A stretch of 64,000 bases of DNA, from assembly GCA_002840155.1 (NCBI GenBank), contig PGZH01000013.1, positions 1-64,000 on the forward strand. The letters run 5' to 3'. Positions 46,096-57,400 of the stretch are shown one piece after another. The stretch's first letter is position 1; each line of letters starts with the position of its first letter. Both the position numbers and the translations under genes were made by a program. This DNA comes from Gammaproteobacteria bacterium HGW-Gammaproteobacteria-13 (lineage in GTDB: Bacteria > Pseudomonadota > Gammaproteobacteria > Pseudomonadales > Pseudomonadaceae). A model generated the notes under the pieces. The model was not told the DNA's origin. It saw only the letters and a program-made list of their open reading frames with translations, and ran no database searches.

Positions 46096-47454
46096 TCAGC
46101 GCTCGCGCATGGCTTCTGAGCGAGCTTTCAGCACCGGCTTGAGCAGGTAGTCGAGCACACTTTTCTCGCCGGTAATGATGTCCACAGTGGCGACCATGCC
46201 GGGGATGATCAGCAGCGGGTGTTCCTCGCTGCCCAGATGACTTTTATCGGTGCGTACCTGGATCAGGTAGAAGCTGTTGCCTTCTTCATCGGTTATGGTG
46301 TCGGCGCTGATCAGTTCGAGGTTAGCCCTGAGCCCGCCATAGATGGTGTAGTCGTAGGCGGTGAATTTGACCATGGCTTTCTGCCCGGGATGCAGGAAGG
46401 CTACATCCTGCGGGCGTACCTTGGCTTCAATCAGCAGGCTGTCATCCAGCGGCACGATCTCCAGCATGTCATTGCCGGGCTGTACTACGCCGCCGATGGT
46501 GTTGACCTTGAGTTGCTTGATCACCCCGCGCACTGGGGAGACCACGGTGGTGCGGCTGACGCGGTCATCGATGGCCACACTGGTGGCGGTGAGCTTCTGC
46601 AGCTCGGTACGGATTTCATTGAGTTCCTTGAAGGCGTCAGAACGAAAGCTCAGCTCGGATTCTTCAATCTTGCTCTTGATTTCATCCATCGCCGATTCGG
46701 CCCGTGGAATTGCCAGATTGGTGGCATCCAGCGAACCGCGTACTTCCACCAGGCTGCGGCGCAGGCGGAGGATTTCCACCTGGGAAATCGCGCCGGTTGC
46801 CACCAGCGGTTGTGACATATTCAGCTCCTGCTGCAGCAGGCCCACGCTGGAACGGTATTGCTGAGCCTTGGCGCGAAACTCAGCCAGCTCCTGGGTTTTT
46901 TGCCGCAGCTGTTCGCCAAGGGTACGTTGTTCGCTTTGCAGGCGGTTTTGCCGTGAACGATAAAGCGCCAGTTCGTCCTCGGCCAGCTGTGGGGCCAGGC
47001 GTAGGATATCCGCCGGCATGCTGATGGGGCGGCCTTCAGCCTCTGCAGTTAAACGCTCAACCCTGGCCACAAGTGCCAGGCGATCGGCTTCGGCTTCGCC
47101 ACGGTTGGAGAGAAAGCGTGTGTCATCCAGACGCAGTAGTACGGCGCCTTTTTCGACGATCTGGCCCTCGCGCACAAATATCTCACTGACGATGCCGCCT
47201 TCCAGATTCTGGATGACCTGGATCTTGCTGGAAGGGATGGCTTTGCCTTCACCCGTGGTGACTTCCTCCAGCACGGCAAAATTGGCCCAGATCAACGCCG
47301 CGATCAGGCATGCGCTGACCACCCAGACGGTGATGCGGGTGAACCAGGGCGAGTCTTCGAGAATGGCGCCGTCGACTTCCGGCATAAACTCGGTGTCTTG
47401 CTTGCGCTGGTGCATGCTGGCGAAGTAATCGCGAATCGAGGTGCTTATTTGCAT
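46096..47454 (-). CDS. Type I secretion membrane fusion protein, HlyD/LapC type
   Basis: 452 residues. One membrane helix near the N-terminus (WVVSACLIAALIWANFAVLEE), a lipoyl/barrel-sandwich half (GKAIPSSKIQVIQNLEGGIVSEIFVREG), a long coiled coil (about 100-290) and the second half with the conserved C-terminal RTX-exporter region (VRPQDVAFLHPGQKAMVKFTAYDY). It bridges ABC transporter and outer-membrane channel. Last gene of the exporter operon, 8 bases after the ABC gene. Homologous to LapC/MapC. Confidence 0.94.
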   Translation of the reverse strand: MQISTSIRDYFASMHQRKQDTEFMPEVDGAILEDSPWFTRITVWVVSACLIAALIWANFAVLEEVTTGEGKAIPSSKIQVIQNLEGGIVSEIFVREGQIVEKGAVLLRLDDTRFLSNRGEAEADRLALVARVERLTAEAEGRPISMPADILRLAPQLAEDELALYRSRQNRLQSEQRTLGEQLRQKTQELAEFRAKAQQYRSSVGLLQQELNMSQPLVATGAISQVEILRLRRSLVEVRGSLDATNLAIPRAESAMDEIKSKIEESELSFRSDAFKELNEIRTELQKLTATSVAIDDRVSRTTVVSPVRGVIKQLKVNTIGGVVQPGNDMLEIVPLDDSLLIEAKVRPQDVAFLHPGQKAMVKFTAYDYTIYGGLRANLELISADTITDEEGNSFYLIQVRTDKSHLGSEEHPLLIIPGMVATVDIITGEKSVLDYLLKPVLKARSEAMRER

Positions 47455-47462
47455 GACCGTTC

Positions 47463-49622
47463 CTATACCGCGGCAGGGCCAACTCGACCTTTGCGTAGCG
47501 CTTCAATCACTGCTTCTTTCGGGCCGTCCGCAACAATATGGCCGTTATCCAGCACCACCAGACGGTCTACCAGGCTGAGCATTGAGGCGCGGTGGGTGAT
47601 CAGTAGCATGGTTTTACCCTGGGCCCAGATTTGCAGGCGGTTGCGCAGGATTTCCTCGCTGGTGTTGTCCATCGCGCTGGTGGGCTCATCCAGCAGCAGA
47701 ATGGGTGGATCGAGTAACAGCGCGCGAGCCAGCAACACGGCTTGCCGCTGACCGCCTGAAAGCAGCTGGCCGCGCTCGCCCACGGGGCGGTCGAAGCCTT
47801 GTGGATGTTGCCGCGCCAGATCGACCACACCGGTCAGTTCGGCCACTTCGAGCATGCGTGCATCGCTCACATAGCGTGCGCCCAAGGTCAGGTTGTCGCG
47901 CAGGCTGCCGGCCAGCAGGGGCAGGTCATGGGCGACGTAACCAATCTGATGGCGCAAGTCGGCCACATCGAGCTGACGCAGGTCGAGGTTGTCCAGCAGG
48001 ATTTGTCCTTTGCCAGGGCTGTAGAAGGCCATCACCAAGCGCGCCAAGGTGCTCTTGCCTGAGCCGCTGCGGCCGATGATGCCGATACGTTCCCCCGCTG
48101 TAAGACGCAGGCTGACCCCTGCAAGCGCCGGAGTGCTTTGCCCTGGGTAGCTGAAGGTGACGTCGCGCACATCCAATGCGCCATGCAGTTGGGTGCGGTC
48201 CAGTGGGCGTTGTTTGGCCTGACGCTCCTGCGGCAGGGCCATTAACGCGTCGGTGCTGGTCATGGTCAGGCGCGCTTGCTGGTAGCGGGTGATCAGCCCG
48301 GCAATCTGTCCCAGCGGTGCGAGAATGCGGCTGCCCAGCATGTAGCAGGCCACCAGCGCGCCGACGCTGAGCTGGCCGGCGATGATAATGTAGACCCCCG
48401 CGACGATGGTGGCCATGCCGGCGAACTGCTGCAGAAACAACGTGCCGTTGGTGGCAATTGCCGCCAGCGAGCGGGCATGGATATCCAGGCGGGTGAGGGC
48501 GCCGTGGGTTTTTTCCCACTGATGTTGGCGTTCACTTTCTGCGCTGCAGGCCTTCAGGGTTTCCAGGCCGCCGAGGGTTTCAATTAACAGTGCTTGGCGT
48601 TGTGAGGCCAGTTGCAGGCTTTTTTCCACCGTATCGCGCAGACGTGCCTGGATGATAAAGGCGAACAGCGCGGTGATCGGAAATGCCAGCAAGGGGATGA
48701 CCACCAGCCAGCCGCCGATCAGCCAGATCACGGTAATCATCAGAAACGAGAAAGGCAGGTCAATCAGACTGGTGAGGGTGACGGCCGTGAGAAATTCACG
48801 CAGGCCCTGAAAGTCATGAATGCTCTGGGCAAAGCCGCCGATGGTGGCCGGGCGGGCGGTCATCGACATGCCAGTGATACGTTCGAATAAGGTGGCCGAC
48901 AGCACCACATCGGTTTTCTTGCCGGCGGTATCGAGCAGGTGCGAGCGCAGGATTTTCAGCAACAGTTCAAAGCCCATGCCGATAAACAACCCAATGGCCA
49001 GTACCCAGAGTGTCGACGTGGCCTGGTTGGGCACGACGCGGTCATAGGTCTGCATAACAAACAGCGGCACCATCAGGCCGAGCAGGTTGATCAGCAGGCT
49101 GGCGAGAATGGCATCGGTGTATAGCCAGCGCGACAGCTTCAGGGTGTCGCGAAACCAGGCTTCGATGCGCGGTACGAGGGGCGAGCGTGCTTCCTCCAGT
49201 TCATGCCGTGGGCGGGCAAAGAAGGCTTGGCCGCTGTACTCGCTGGCCAGTTGTTCACGGCTGACCCATTGCTCGCCGCCGTCGGCTTCGCAGGGCAGTA
49301 TCTGCGCCTGGTTCTTTGGGCCCCATTGACGCAACACCGCACTGCGGCCGTTTTTCAACAGCAGCAGCACGGGCAGGTTGAGGGTTGAGATGCTGGCCAG
49401 GTCGCGTTGTAGCAAACGCCCTTGCAAACCCGCCCGCGCCGCAGCGCGGGGTAGCAACTCAGGAGTCAGGCGCTGCTCTGGCAACGGCAGGCCTGCACTC
49501 AGGCTGCCACGGCTGGCTGAGCAGCCGTGGAGTTTGCAAAGAATCAACAAGCCATCAAGCAGCGGGTCGTCGTGATTAAGACGCGGATCGCTGGATGACC
49601 CCGGCCGCTCCATGGTGGTCAA
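47463..49622 (-). CDS. Type I secretion ABC transporter, LapB type
   Basis: 719 residues. An N-terminal C39-like domain (about 1-130) without the proteolytic Cys-His pair is followed by six membrane helices and an ATPase domain with Walker A GRSGSGKST, signature LLSGGQRQA, Walker B ILLLDEPTSA and switch ITHRAS. C39-like domains bind the unfolded RTX substrate instead of cutting it. It should export the adhesin encoded by the divergent gene. 23 bases after the TolC-like gene and before the HlyD-like gene. Confidence 0.95.
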   Translation of the reverse strand: MTTMERPGSSSDPRLNHDDPLLDGLLILCKLHGCSASRGSLSAGLPLPEQRLTPELLPRAAARAGLQGRLLQRDLASISTLNLPVLLLLKNGRSAVLRQWGPKNQAQILPCEADGGEQWVSREQLASEYSGQAFFARPRHELEEARSPLVPRIEAWFRDTLKLSRWLYTDAILASLLINLLGLMVPLFVMQTYDRVVPNQATSTLWVLAIGLFIGMGFELLLKILRSHLLDTAGKKTDVVLSATLFERITGMSMTARPATIGGFAQSIHDFQGLREFLTAVTLTSLIDLPFSFLMITVIWLIGGWLVVIPLLAFPITALFAFIIQARLRDTVEKSLQLASQRQALLIETLGGLETLKACSAESERQHQWEKTHGALTRLDIHARSLAAIATNGTLFLQQFAGMATIVAGVYIIIAGQLSVGALVACYMLGSRILAPLGQIAGLITRYQQARLTMTSTDALMALPQERQAKQRPLDRTQLHGALDVRDVTFSYPGQSTPALAGVSLRLTAGERIGIIGRSGSGKSTLARLVMAFYSPGKGQILLDNLDLRQLDVADLRHQIGYVAHDLPLLAGSLRDNLTLGARYVSDARMLEVAELTGVVDLARQHPQGFDRPVGERGQLLSGGQRQAVLLARALLLDPPILLLDEPTSAMDNTSEEILRNRLQIWAQGKTMLLITHRASMLSLVDRLVVLDNGHIVADGPKEAVIEALRKGRVGPAAV

Positions 49623-49645
49623 GGTTACTACTCCTTATGCCGGTT

Positions 49646-51001
49646 CTATTTCATTGCCGGCAGACGGGCCTCGCTCTTCACTTCAGTGAGGGCTACAGCT
49701 TCTGCCGGTACTACCACTTGCTGCTGACGCAACAAGTCACCCATCGCTGCGGTTACCCGGTACATCGAAAACTCTTCGCTAAAGCGCACTTCGCTGTAAC
49801 GCCGGTTGGCGGTAAAGAGTTCGTTTTCACTGTCCAGCAGGTCGAGCAGGGTGCGTTGGCCCAGGCTGAATTGCTGTTGATAGGCTTCGCGAACCCGTGC
49901 GGTGTAGTCCGCGTAGTCACGCGCTTTGGGGGTTTGCAGGCGAGCGTTTTCCATGGCGTTCCAGGCCAGGGAGAGGTTTTCGTTGAGGACGCGCAGGGCA
50001 TTGTTGCGGATGTCCATCGACTCATTGATCTGGTGGGCAGTCGATTGCAGGCGCGCCTTGTCACGCATGCCGTTGAACAGGTTGTAGTTCATCACCACGG
50101 CCGCACGCCAACCGTTGTTGTGGCCTTCGTCGCCCTGGGTGTTGTTGTCGGCATTGGTGGCCAGCTCAAGGTCAACGCGCGGATAGAAGGTCGATTTAGC
50201 AACCTCGTATTGTTTCTCGGCCGCTTGCACATCGGACTGTGCGGATTTCAGGAAAGGGTTGTTATCGATTACCGCCTGCCGAGCATCGGCGAGGTTTTCC
50301 GGCAATGAGCCTTTCAGTGAAGCGGGCGAGTCCAGCTCGTCGGGCATACGGCCAACGGCACTGAAGAAGTTGGCTTCGGCGTCGGCCAGGTTTACTTGCT
50401 CGGTATAGAGGTTGTTCTCGGCCAGGGCCAAACGCGCTTCTGATTGGTCAAGGTCCGCTGTACTGCCAACGCCTTGTTGGCTACGCAGGCTGATCTGATC
50501 ATTAATACGTTGGTGGGCCTGCAGGTTGTTGCGTGCAAGCTCGACCATTTCGCGGCGCATCAGCAGGTCCAGGTACACCTCGACGGTACGCAGGGCCAGG
50601 CTTTCCGAGGTGCCGAGCAGACGATAGGCCCGTGAGTTCACCACCGCTTTGGTACGCGCCACTTCGTTGGGCGTATTAAAACCATCAAAGATCATCTGCC
50701 GCAGGCGCAGCTCAGAGGTGCCGTAGTTCAAGGTTTCAGTGTTGTGGTTGCCGAGTGCTCGGGTGCTGGGGCTGTCGGTGTTTTCACGACCGTAGCCCAC
50801 CAGCAGGTCGACGGTTGGCAGATAACCGCCTTTAGCAATCTTGACTTCTTCATCCGATGAAAGGCGGCTGTTGGCCCCCGCATGAACCTCCGGGTGGTTG
50901 TCCAGGGTGCTCTGGATCGCCTCCGACAAGGTGATGCCTTGTGCCTGGGTACAGACCGCTGCCAGCACGATACTGCTCCATAAAGGGTTGAGTGCGCGCA
51001 T
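49646..51001 (-). CDS. Type I secretion outer-membrane channel, TolC/LapE type
   Basis: 451 residues with a signal peptide (LWSSIVLAAVCTQAQG) and two repeats of the TolC fold (ITLSEAIQSTLDNHPEV, later PFLKSAQSDVQAAEKQYEVAK, DLELATNADN, AYQQQFSLGQRTLLDLLDSENEL). The last motif, GQRTLLDLLDSENE, is typical of LapE/agglutinin-type TolC proteins. AAGGAG lies 8 bases before the ATG at 51001. First gene of the exporter operon. Confidence 0.94.
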   Translation of the reverse strand: MRALNPLWSSIVLAAVCTQAQGITLSEAIQSTLDNHPEVHAGANSRLSSDEEVKIAKGGYLPTVDLLVGYGRENTDSPSTRALGNHNTETLNYGTSELRLRQMIFDGFNTPNEVARTKAVVNSRAYRLLGTSESLALRTVEVYLDLLMRREMVELARNNLQAHQRINDQISLRSQQGVGSTADLDQSEARLALAENNLYTEQVNLADAEANFFSAVGRMPDELDSPASLKGSLPENLADARQAVIDNNPFLKSAQSDVQAAEKQYEVAKSTFYPRVDLELATNADNNTQGDEGHNNGWRAAVVMNYNLFNGMRDKARLQSTAHQINESMDIRNNALRVLNENLSLAWNAMENARLQTPKARDYADYTARVREAYQQQFSLGQRTLLDLLDSENELFTANRRYSEVRFSEEFSMYRVTAAMGDLLRQQQVVVPAEAVALTEVKSEARLPAMK

Positions 51002-51438
51002 CTGGTAACTCTCCTTATAAGATTTTCTAAATCCCGTCGCCAAAAAAATGGCTTATCTGTCTTGTGGATTACTCTCAGCCTGTAACATCACAGCTAAGAA
51101 CAGTTTTAAGCGTAGCTAAGAAAAAATTGTTACAAGGCCTATAAGAAAAAAATCTTATGCAGTCTGCGAAAAGCAGCACATTGTTTTCATCCAGAAGCCG
51201 TGCATTTCGTGCTCTTAGGTGGCGTGCGCGGCTAAAACAGATGGTCAGATGCAATCGGGGCGGGATCTTTCTGGTGTGGTGGGCGACGTGGGTCAGGGTG
51301 ACAGTTTTTTGTCGTTTTTGTTTTTGAGTGTGACGTCGTTGTAATCAGCCAGTGGTTTTGTTCTCTCCTTGAAGGGTATTTCGACCTTTTTTGGCATACG
51401 TGTCGGCGGTGGTCGGCAGTTGTAGTGAGGATGGAATC
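51002..51438. promoter_or_regulatory. Divergent promoter region between exporter operon and adhesin gene
   Basis: No gene in 437 bases. It is AT-richer than its neighbours. The clearest element is ATAAGA-AAAAAA-TCTTAT (51141-51158), a perfect inverted repeat around an A-run. TTATAAGA near the lapE-like start (about 51014-51021) repeats one arm. Regulator unknown; I could not match a FleQ site. Confidence 0.5.
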
Positions 51439-54400
51439 ATGGCTACTTTGATTGGTGTCGTCAGCCAAGTTATCGGCGAAGTCTATGCAGTAGCTGGCGA
51501 CGGAACGCGTCGGCCACTCAGTGAAGGCGATCGAGTTTTTGCGGGGGAACAAATCGTTACTGGGGCCGCAGGATCTATTGCGGTTGCCATGAGCAATGGG
51601 CAGCAACTTACCTTGGGCCGCGACAGCAGCCTGAATCTCTCCGAGCAAATGCTCGCAGGCAGTTCCAACCAACAAGCGCCTACAGCTGAAACGCCTCCGG
51701 CAGCGCCGAGCGATGGCGATCTGACTGATGTTGAAAAACTGCAGGCCGCAATTGAGGCCGGCGTCGACCCGACGCTTGAAGGCGAGGCAACCGCCGCGGG
51801 TCCAGGTGCTGGCGGGGCAGCTGGCGGTGTCGGTGGCGGTCACTCGTTTGTACTGCTGGGTGAAACCGGCGGTGCGCTTGATCCGATCATTGGCTTCCCA
51901 ACCGAAGGGCTGAACACCGGGCCGGAGTTCCCCAATCCTGATCCCGTGGTTGCTGATGAGGCGCCGGATTCTTCGCCCACCATTGAAATCATCTACTTCG
52001 ATCAGGAAGGTTCTGTTGTTACAGGCCCCGGCGTCGTTGAGGAAGCGGCCCTCAATCCCGATGCGGTAACCAATCTTGATGGCCAGGCAGGCTCAAACCC
52101 TGGCAGCAACGCTGAAAATGTCTCCGGTTCATTGATCATCAATTCGCCCGACGGTATCTCTGCCATCCAGGTGCTGGACAAGGATGGTGTGTGGATCAAC
52201 GTGCAAGGCGGTGGGGTGGTTCAGGGTGTTTATGGGCAGTTGGTGTTTGATGCCGCCGGCAACTGGACCTACACCCTGGCGGACAACACGCTCAATCATT
52301 CCATTCCCGATGCTGTCGGCGCTGATGATCAGCTGCTCGACCCGTTCTTTGTTCGTGTGTTTGACAACGATGGTGATGTATCGCCAACAGTTCCACTCAC
52401 TATTGCCGTATATGACGATGGCCCCAGCATTCTGCGTTTTGACATCTCTGAGCAAGGTGGGCTGCTGGTTGTCGACGAGTCGGTTGGTACCGGTGGCTCG
52501 ACTAAAGATGAGTCTGGCTACGCGTCGAATAACGATGAAACCAGTTATTCAGGCAGCGAAACCGGCGTAATTGGCTACGCCAGTTTTAACTTGGAAAGTA
52601 TCTTCTCGCTGGCTGTCGACCCTGGTGCCGATGGCGAGAACCTTGAGGCCAGGACTTTCTCCCTGACCTTGTCGGAAGACGGCGCTGACTCGGGCCTGAC
52701 CGCCACTGCAGGTGGCCCGATCTTGCTGTCGTTTGTCGGCGGCGATGGTGCAGATGCAGGCGACATCCTTGGTATCGCCGATGGCGGCCTGGTGGTGTTC
52801 CGGATCAGCATCAACTCAAGTACCGGCGCTGTTTCTGTCACTCAGTATGCTGCTGTCGACCATGGTGATGACGGTAACAACCACGACAGCATGGCGGTTA
52901 TTGGCGAAGGCTTGATCGGCGTGACCGTGAAGATCTTCGACAACGATGGCGATTCGGCAACCTCTCCCATCGTTGAGCTGGGATCGCGTATTGGCTTCGA
53001 AGATGATGGCCCTCAAGCCTGCATCTTCCTCAAAGGCCCATGGGCGCAAGTAACCCATGATGAAAGCGCAGGGCTGCAGAATTTCCTGACCTCCTGGTGG
53101 AAGCCGGGTGACTGGGACAACGATGTCAACTTTGTTTCAGCATTCAATGGTGTTGCTGACAAGGGCGGCGATATTGACCCTACAGGCTTTGCTCGTAGCC
53201 TGACACCTATCGTGAGCACATTTGGCAGCAGCTATGGTTCAGATTTTGCCGGGGCTACCACTGTTCTCAGTCTGGAACTGACAGGTGAGCCAGGCAGTGA
53301 TTCAGGCCTGAAAACTACCGATGGCACTCAGATCAACCTCTACATCGAGGGTGGCTTGGTTGTGGGCCGTGTGGCCAGTGGCGATTTCGCCGGTCAAGCG
53401 GCCTTTGCTGTAGCCATTGGTGCCGACGGCTCGATCAGCATTGCCCAGTACATGTCGCTGGAACACCCAGTGGGTGGCAGCAGCTATGACGAAGCCGTAA
53501 CCCTGGCTGGCAAGATCAAGGCCGTGGTCACGGTGACAGATGGTGATGGTGATGTGGCGGTGGATAAAGTCAACATCGGCCATGTGATTGCTTTTGAGGA
53601 CGACGGTCCTGTTGCCACTATCAAAGCCGTGCACGGCGTTCATGTTGTACATGACGAATCGCATGGTTTGCAGAATGCCACGGCAACCCCAACACGTCCT
53701 GACGATGCCAATGACAACGACATCAATGGCATCTCCAACCTGTTCAGCAGCGTTGTGAACAGAGGCGGTGATCTTTCTCCAAAAGGCTATGCGCAAAGTA
53801 ATGGTCCGTTGGTTACGACTGCAGGTAGCAGCTACGGGCAGGATCAGGAAGGCGCAACTTCGCAGCTCAGCCTGGCTGTTGTCGGCGGTAATGGAGCTGA
53901 TTCGGGGTTGTCGACTACCGCCGGTTTTGCCATCAAGCTCTATGTCGAAAACAGCCTGGTGGTCGGGCGCATCGTCGGTGGGCCGGATGCCGGTAAGGCA
54001 GCATTTGCCATCGCCATAGGCGCCGACGGCACGGTTAGTGTGGCGCAGTACGTATCGCTGCAGCACCCAATTGGCGGCAGCAGCTACGACGAAGCAGTAA
54101 GCCTGGCAGGCAAGGTACAGGCAGTACTGACAGTGACGGATGGCGACGGCGATGTAGCGGTCGACAAGGTCAATATCGGTAGCTCGATCCGCTTCGAAGA
54201 TGACGGCCCCACCGCACACATCAATCTCAAAGGCCCATGGGCCGATGTCACCCACGATGAAACGGCCGGCCTGCAGAACTTCTGGAACACCTGGGCGCTG
54301 GGCGATATTACCGATAATGATGTGGCCTATCTGTCGGTATTTGATGGCGTTGCCAACAAAGGTACAGACATCAGCCCGACTGGTTTTGCCAAGAGCGCCA

Positions 54401-57400
54401 CCCCCGTGGTGACCACCCTGGGCAGCAGCTACGGCGAGGATGAAGAGGGTGCGACAACCCAGCTCAGCCTGATTGTGAAAAACGGCAATGGCGATGATTC
54501 GGGCCTGCGTACCACCGATGGCCACAGCATCACGCTGCATCTTGAAGGTGCGTTGATCGTTGGTCGCATCGTGGGTGGGGCAGATGCCGGCAAGGCCGCA
54601 TTCGCTATCGCCATCGGTGCCGATGGTTCGCTGAGCGTGGCTCAGTACGTGTCGCTTGAACATCCAATTGGTGGCAGCAGCTATGACGAAGCCGTCAACC
54701 TGGCTGGCAAGATTCAGGCGGTTGTGACTGTCACCGATGGCGACGGCGATGTGGCGGTCGATAAGGTTGATATTGGTAGCGTGATCCGCTTCGAGGATGA
54801 CGGCCCCACCGCGAACATTAGCCTGGTGAGAAATGCCGGGGTTACCCACGATGAGTCTGCCGGGCTGCAGAATGCAGTCGCAACCCCACTGATTCCGGGG
54901 GATGCCAACGACAACGATGTGGCCGATCTGTCAGCACTCTTCGCTGCGGTTGCTACACCGGGTACTGATCTTGACCCAGTCGGCTATGCGCAAAGCAGTG
55001 GTGCGGTGGTTAGCATTGCGGGTAGCAGTACTGGCCAAGATGACGAGGGCGCAACAACTGTTCTGAGCCTGGCCCTGCAGGGCAGTAATGGTATGGACTC
55101 AGGCCTGAAAACCACCGATGGCTCCACTATCCGTCTGCATGTTGAAGGCGAGCTGGTCGTCGGCCGTGTCGATGGCGGCGCCGATAATGGCAAGGCAGCG
55201 TTTGCCGTCGCCATTGGCAGCGACGGCACGCTGAGTGTTGCGCAGTACATCTCCCTTAAACATCCGGATGGCAGTAATGCAGACGAGTCGCTAAGCCTGA
55301 GCGGCAAAATCAAAGCAGTGCTGACCGTTACTGATGGCGACGGTGATGTGGCGGTCGACAAAGTTGATATCGGCCATGTGATTCGCTTCGAAGACGATGC
55401 ACCAACTGCTGGCCAGGTAACGGCAGCGGTTGTTCTGGATGATGAAGGCCTTTCCGGCGGTATCAATGGTGGCCCAGGCGATGTTGCCGGGGCTGCTATC
55501 AGCACCAGTGGGAATTTGGCATTTAATGCAGGTGCTGATGGCCTTAAATCCATCGCGCTCAGTGGCCCGGCGACACTGGGTACAGAAAATGTCACCTCCA
55601 ACTGGGATGCCACTACCAATACCCTGACCATCAGCTCTGTTCGTGGTGCATTGCTGACCGTGGTGCTCACTGACCCAGCCACTGGTGCCTACACCATCAA
55701 CTTGCTGCAACCGCTGATGCATCCGGTCAGCGGCACCGAAGACGATATCACCTTGAACATCGGTTACACGGTGACTGACGGTGATAACGACTCGGCCACG
55801 GGCTCGTTGGTCGTGACGATTGATGACGATACCCCGACCATTCAGGCCGGGAATATCGGTGTGACTTCCTTTGTCACCTTCCAGGGCACCGATGCTGGTT
55901 TCAGCAACTCTTATGGCTACTACAACAAGGCGCCAGATGGTTCACCAGTAGACGGCAAAGTGATCTGGGCCAATGTGCATGCTCAATCCGTTGGCGATGT
56001 GGCTGATCTCAGTGGCCTGGACCCAGCCAAGACCGGCTTCTTTATCATCCCTAATGGCGGAGCCAATGCAGGCCTGACTAATGGCTCGGTTGTGACCTTC
56101 GAGTTTGTCGCCGGCCAGTGGCAGGCGAAGTTGGGTGGTGTGCCGCTAGTGGGTGCTGACGGTGCCAATGTGCTGTTCAGTGATGCCAGCCTGAATCCTG
56201 GCGGCTCGCATTTGCAGGACACCGGCAACGCAGGCAATCAGAACTGGGAAGACAAAACGCTTACCTCGGATTACGACTACAACGATGTCAGCACCAATAT
56301 CACCTGGGGTTCTGCATTGCAGGTCGATGAGTCGGCCTTCCATATTGATGCCACGGCTAACTTCAGTGGTGTGTTCAACGTGCAGCCTGGGGCTGATGGT
56401 CTACAAAGCCTGACCTATAACCTGAGCGTGCAAAACGCCAACTCAGGTTTGGTGGATACCGAAACCAATCAGGAAGTGATCCTTAGCCTGAATGCTGGGG
56501 TCATTGAAGGTCGTACCTCAATCAGCAATCAGCTGGTATTTACCCTGAGTGTCAATCCGACAGGCACCGTCACTCTTGATCAGATTCGCGCCATTGTTCA
56601 TCCAACAGGCGATCCAGATGAAGCCAAATTCCTTGGCGCGGGGCATGTCAGCTTGAATGCCGTCGTGACTGATGGAGATGGTGATCAGGCCAGCGCCAGC
56701 CTCGATATTGGTACGGTCATCAGCTTCAAGGATGACGGCCCAAGTGTGCTACCTAATAACATGGTGCAACTGGACGACGACGCCCTGGCCAATGGTATTC
56801 CAGGGGGCGTGGGTGACGATGCCGACTCGACCAACGCCAGCGGTACGCTGGGCCACAGCTTCGGGGCTGACGGTGCGGGTAGCCTGCAGTGGCTGAACAC
56901 CGGGGCTCCGACTGGCTTTACCTACCAAGTTTCCGGCAGCTCACTGCTGGTTAAACAAGGGGCTACTACCGTCCTGACTGTGACGCTGGATCAGTCAAAC
57001 GGTGCTTACACGGTTACCCAGAACGCGCCCATTCAACATGCCACGGCTGATCAGGAGAACAACCAAGCCTTTACCCTGAGCTATCAGGTGATCGATAAGG
57101 ACGGTGATACCGCCACCGGCAGCTTGTCGATCAATGTTGACGATGACACCCCGCAAGCCCAGGACGACGTTGCCACAGTGCAAGCCTCGCAAGGCAAGGA
57201 CTTCAATGTGGCCTTTGTGCTGGACTTCAGCGGCAGCATCGATAACGCCGAGCTGAACACCATGCTGCAGGCCGTACGCGCTGCCGGGCAGGCATTGTTC
57301 AATGGCACCACAGGCGATGTGACGATCAAGATCGTTGCCTTCTCCGGTACAGCGACTTCCTACGCCGCTGTTACCGACTATGCCGCTTTCTCGACCCTGA

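Noticed and set aside
53302-54849. Antisense frame of 515 codons in the adhesin repeats
   Set aside because: Periodic copy of the adhesin repeat on the wrong strand; no start signal.
52996-55386. Regularly spaced repeats that could suggest a repeat array
   Set aside because: Period is about 600 bases and the units are protein domains in one frame; this is not a CRISPR array, and none exists elsewhere in the window.
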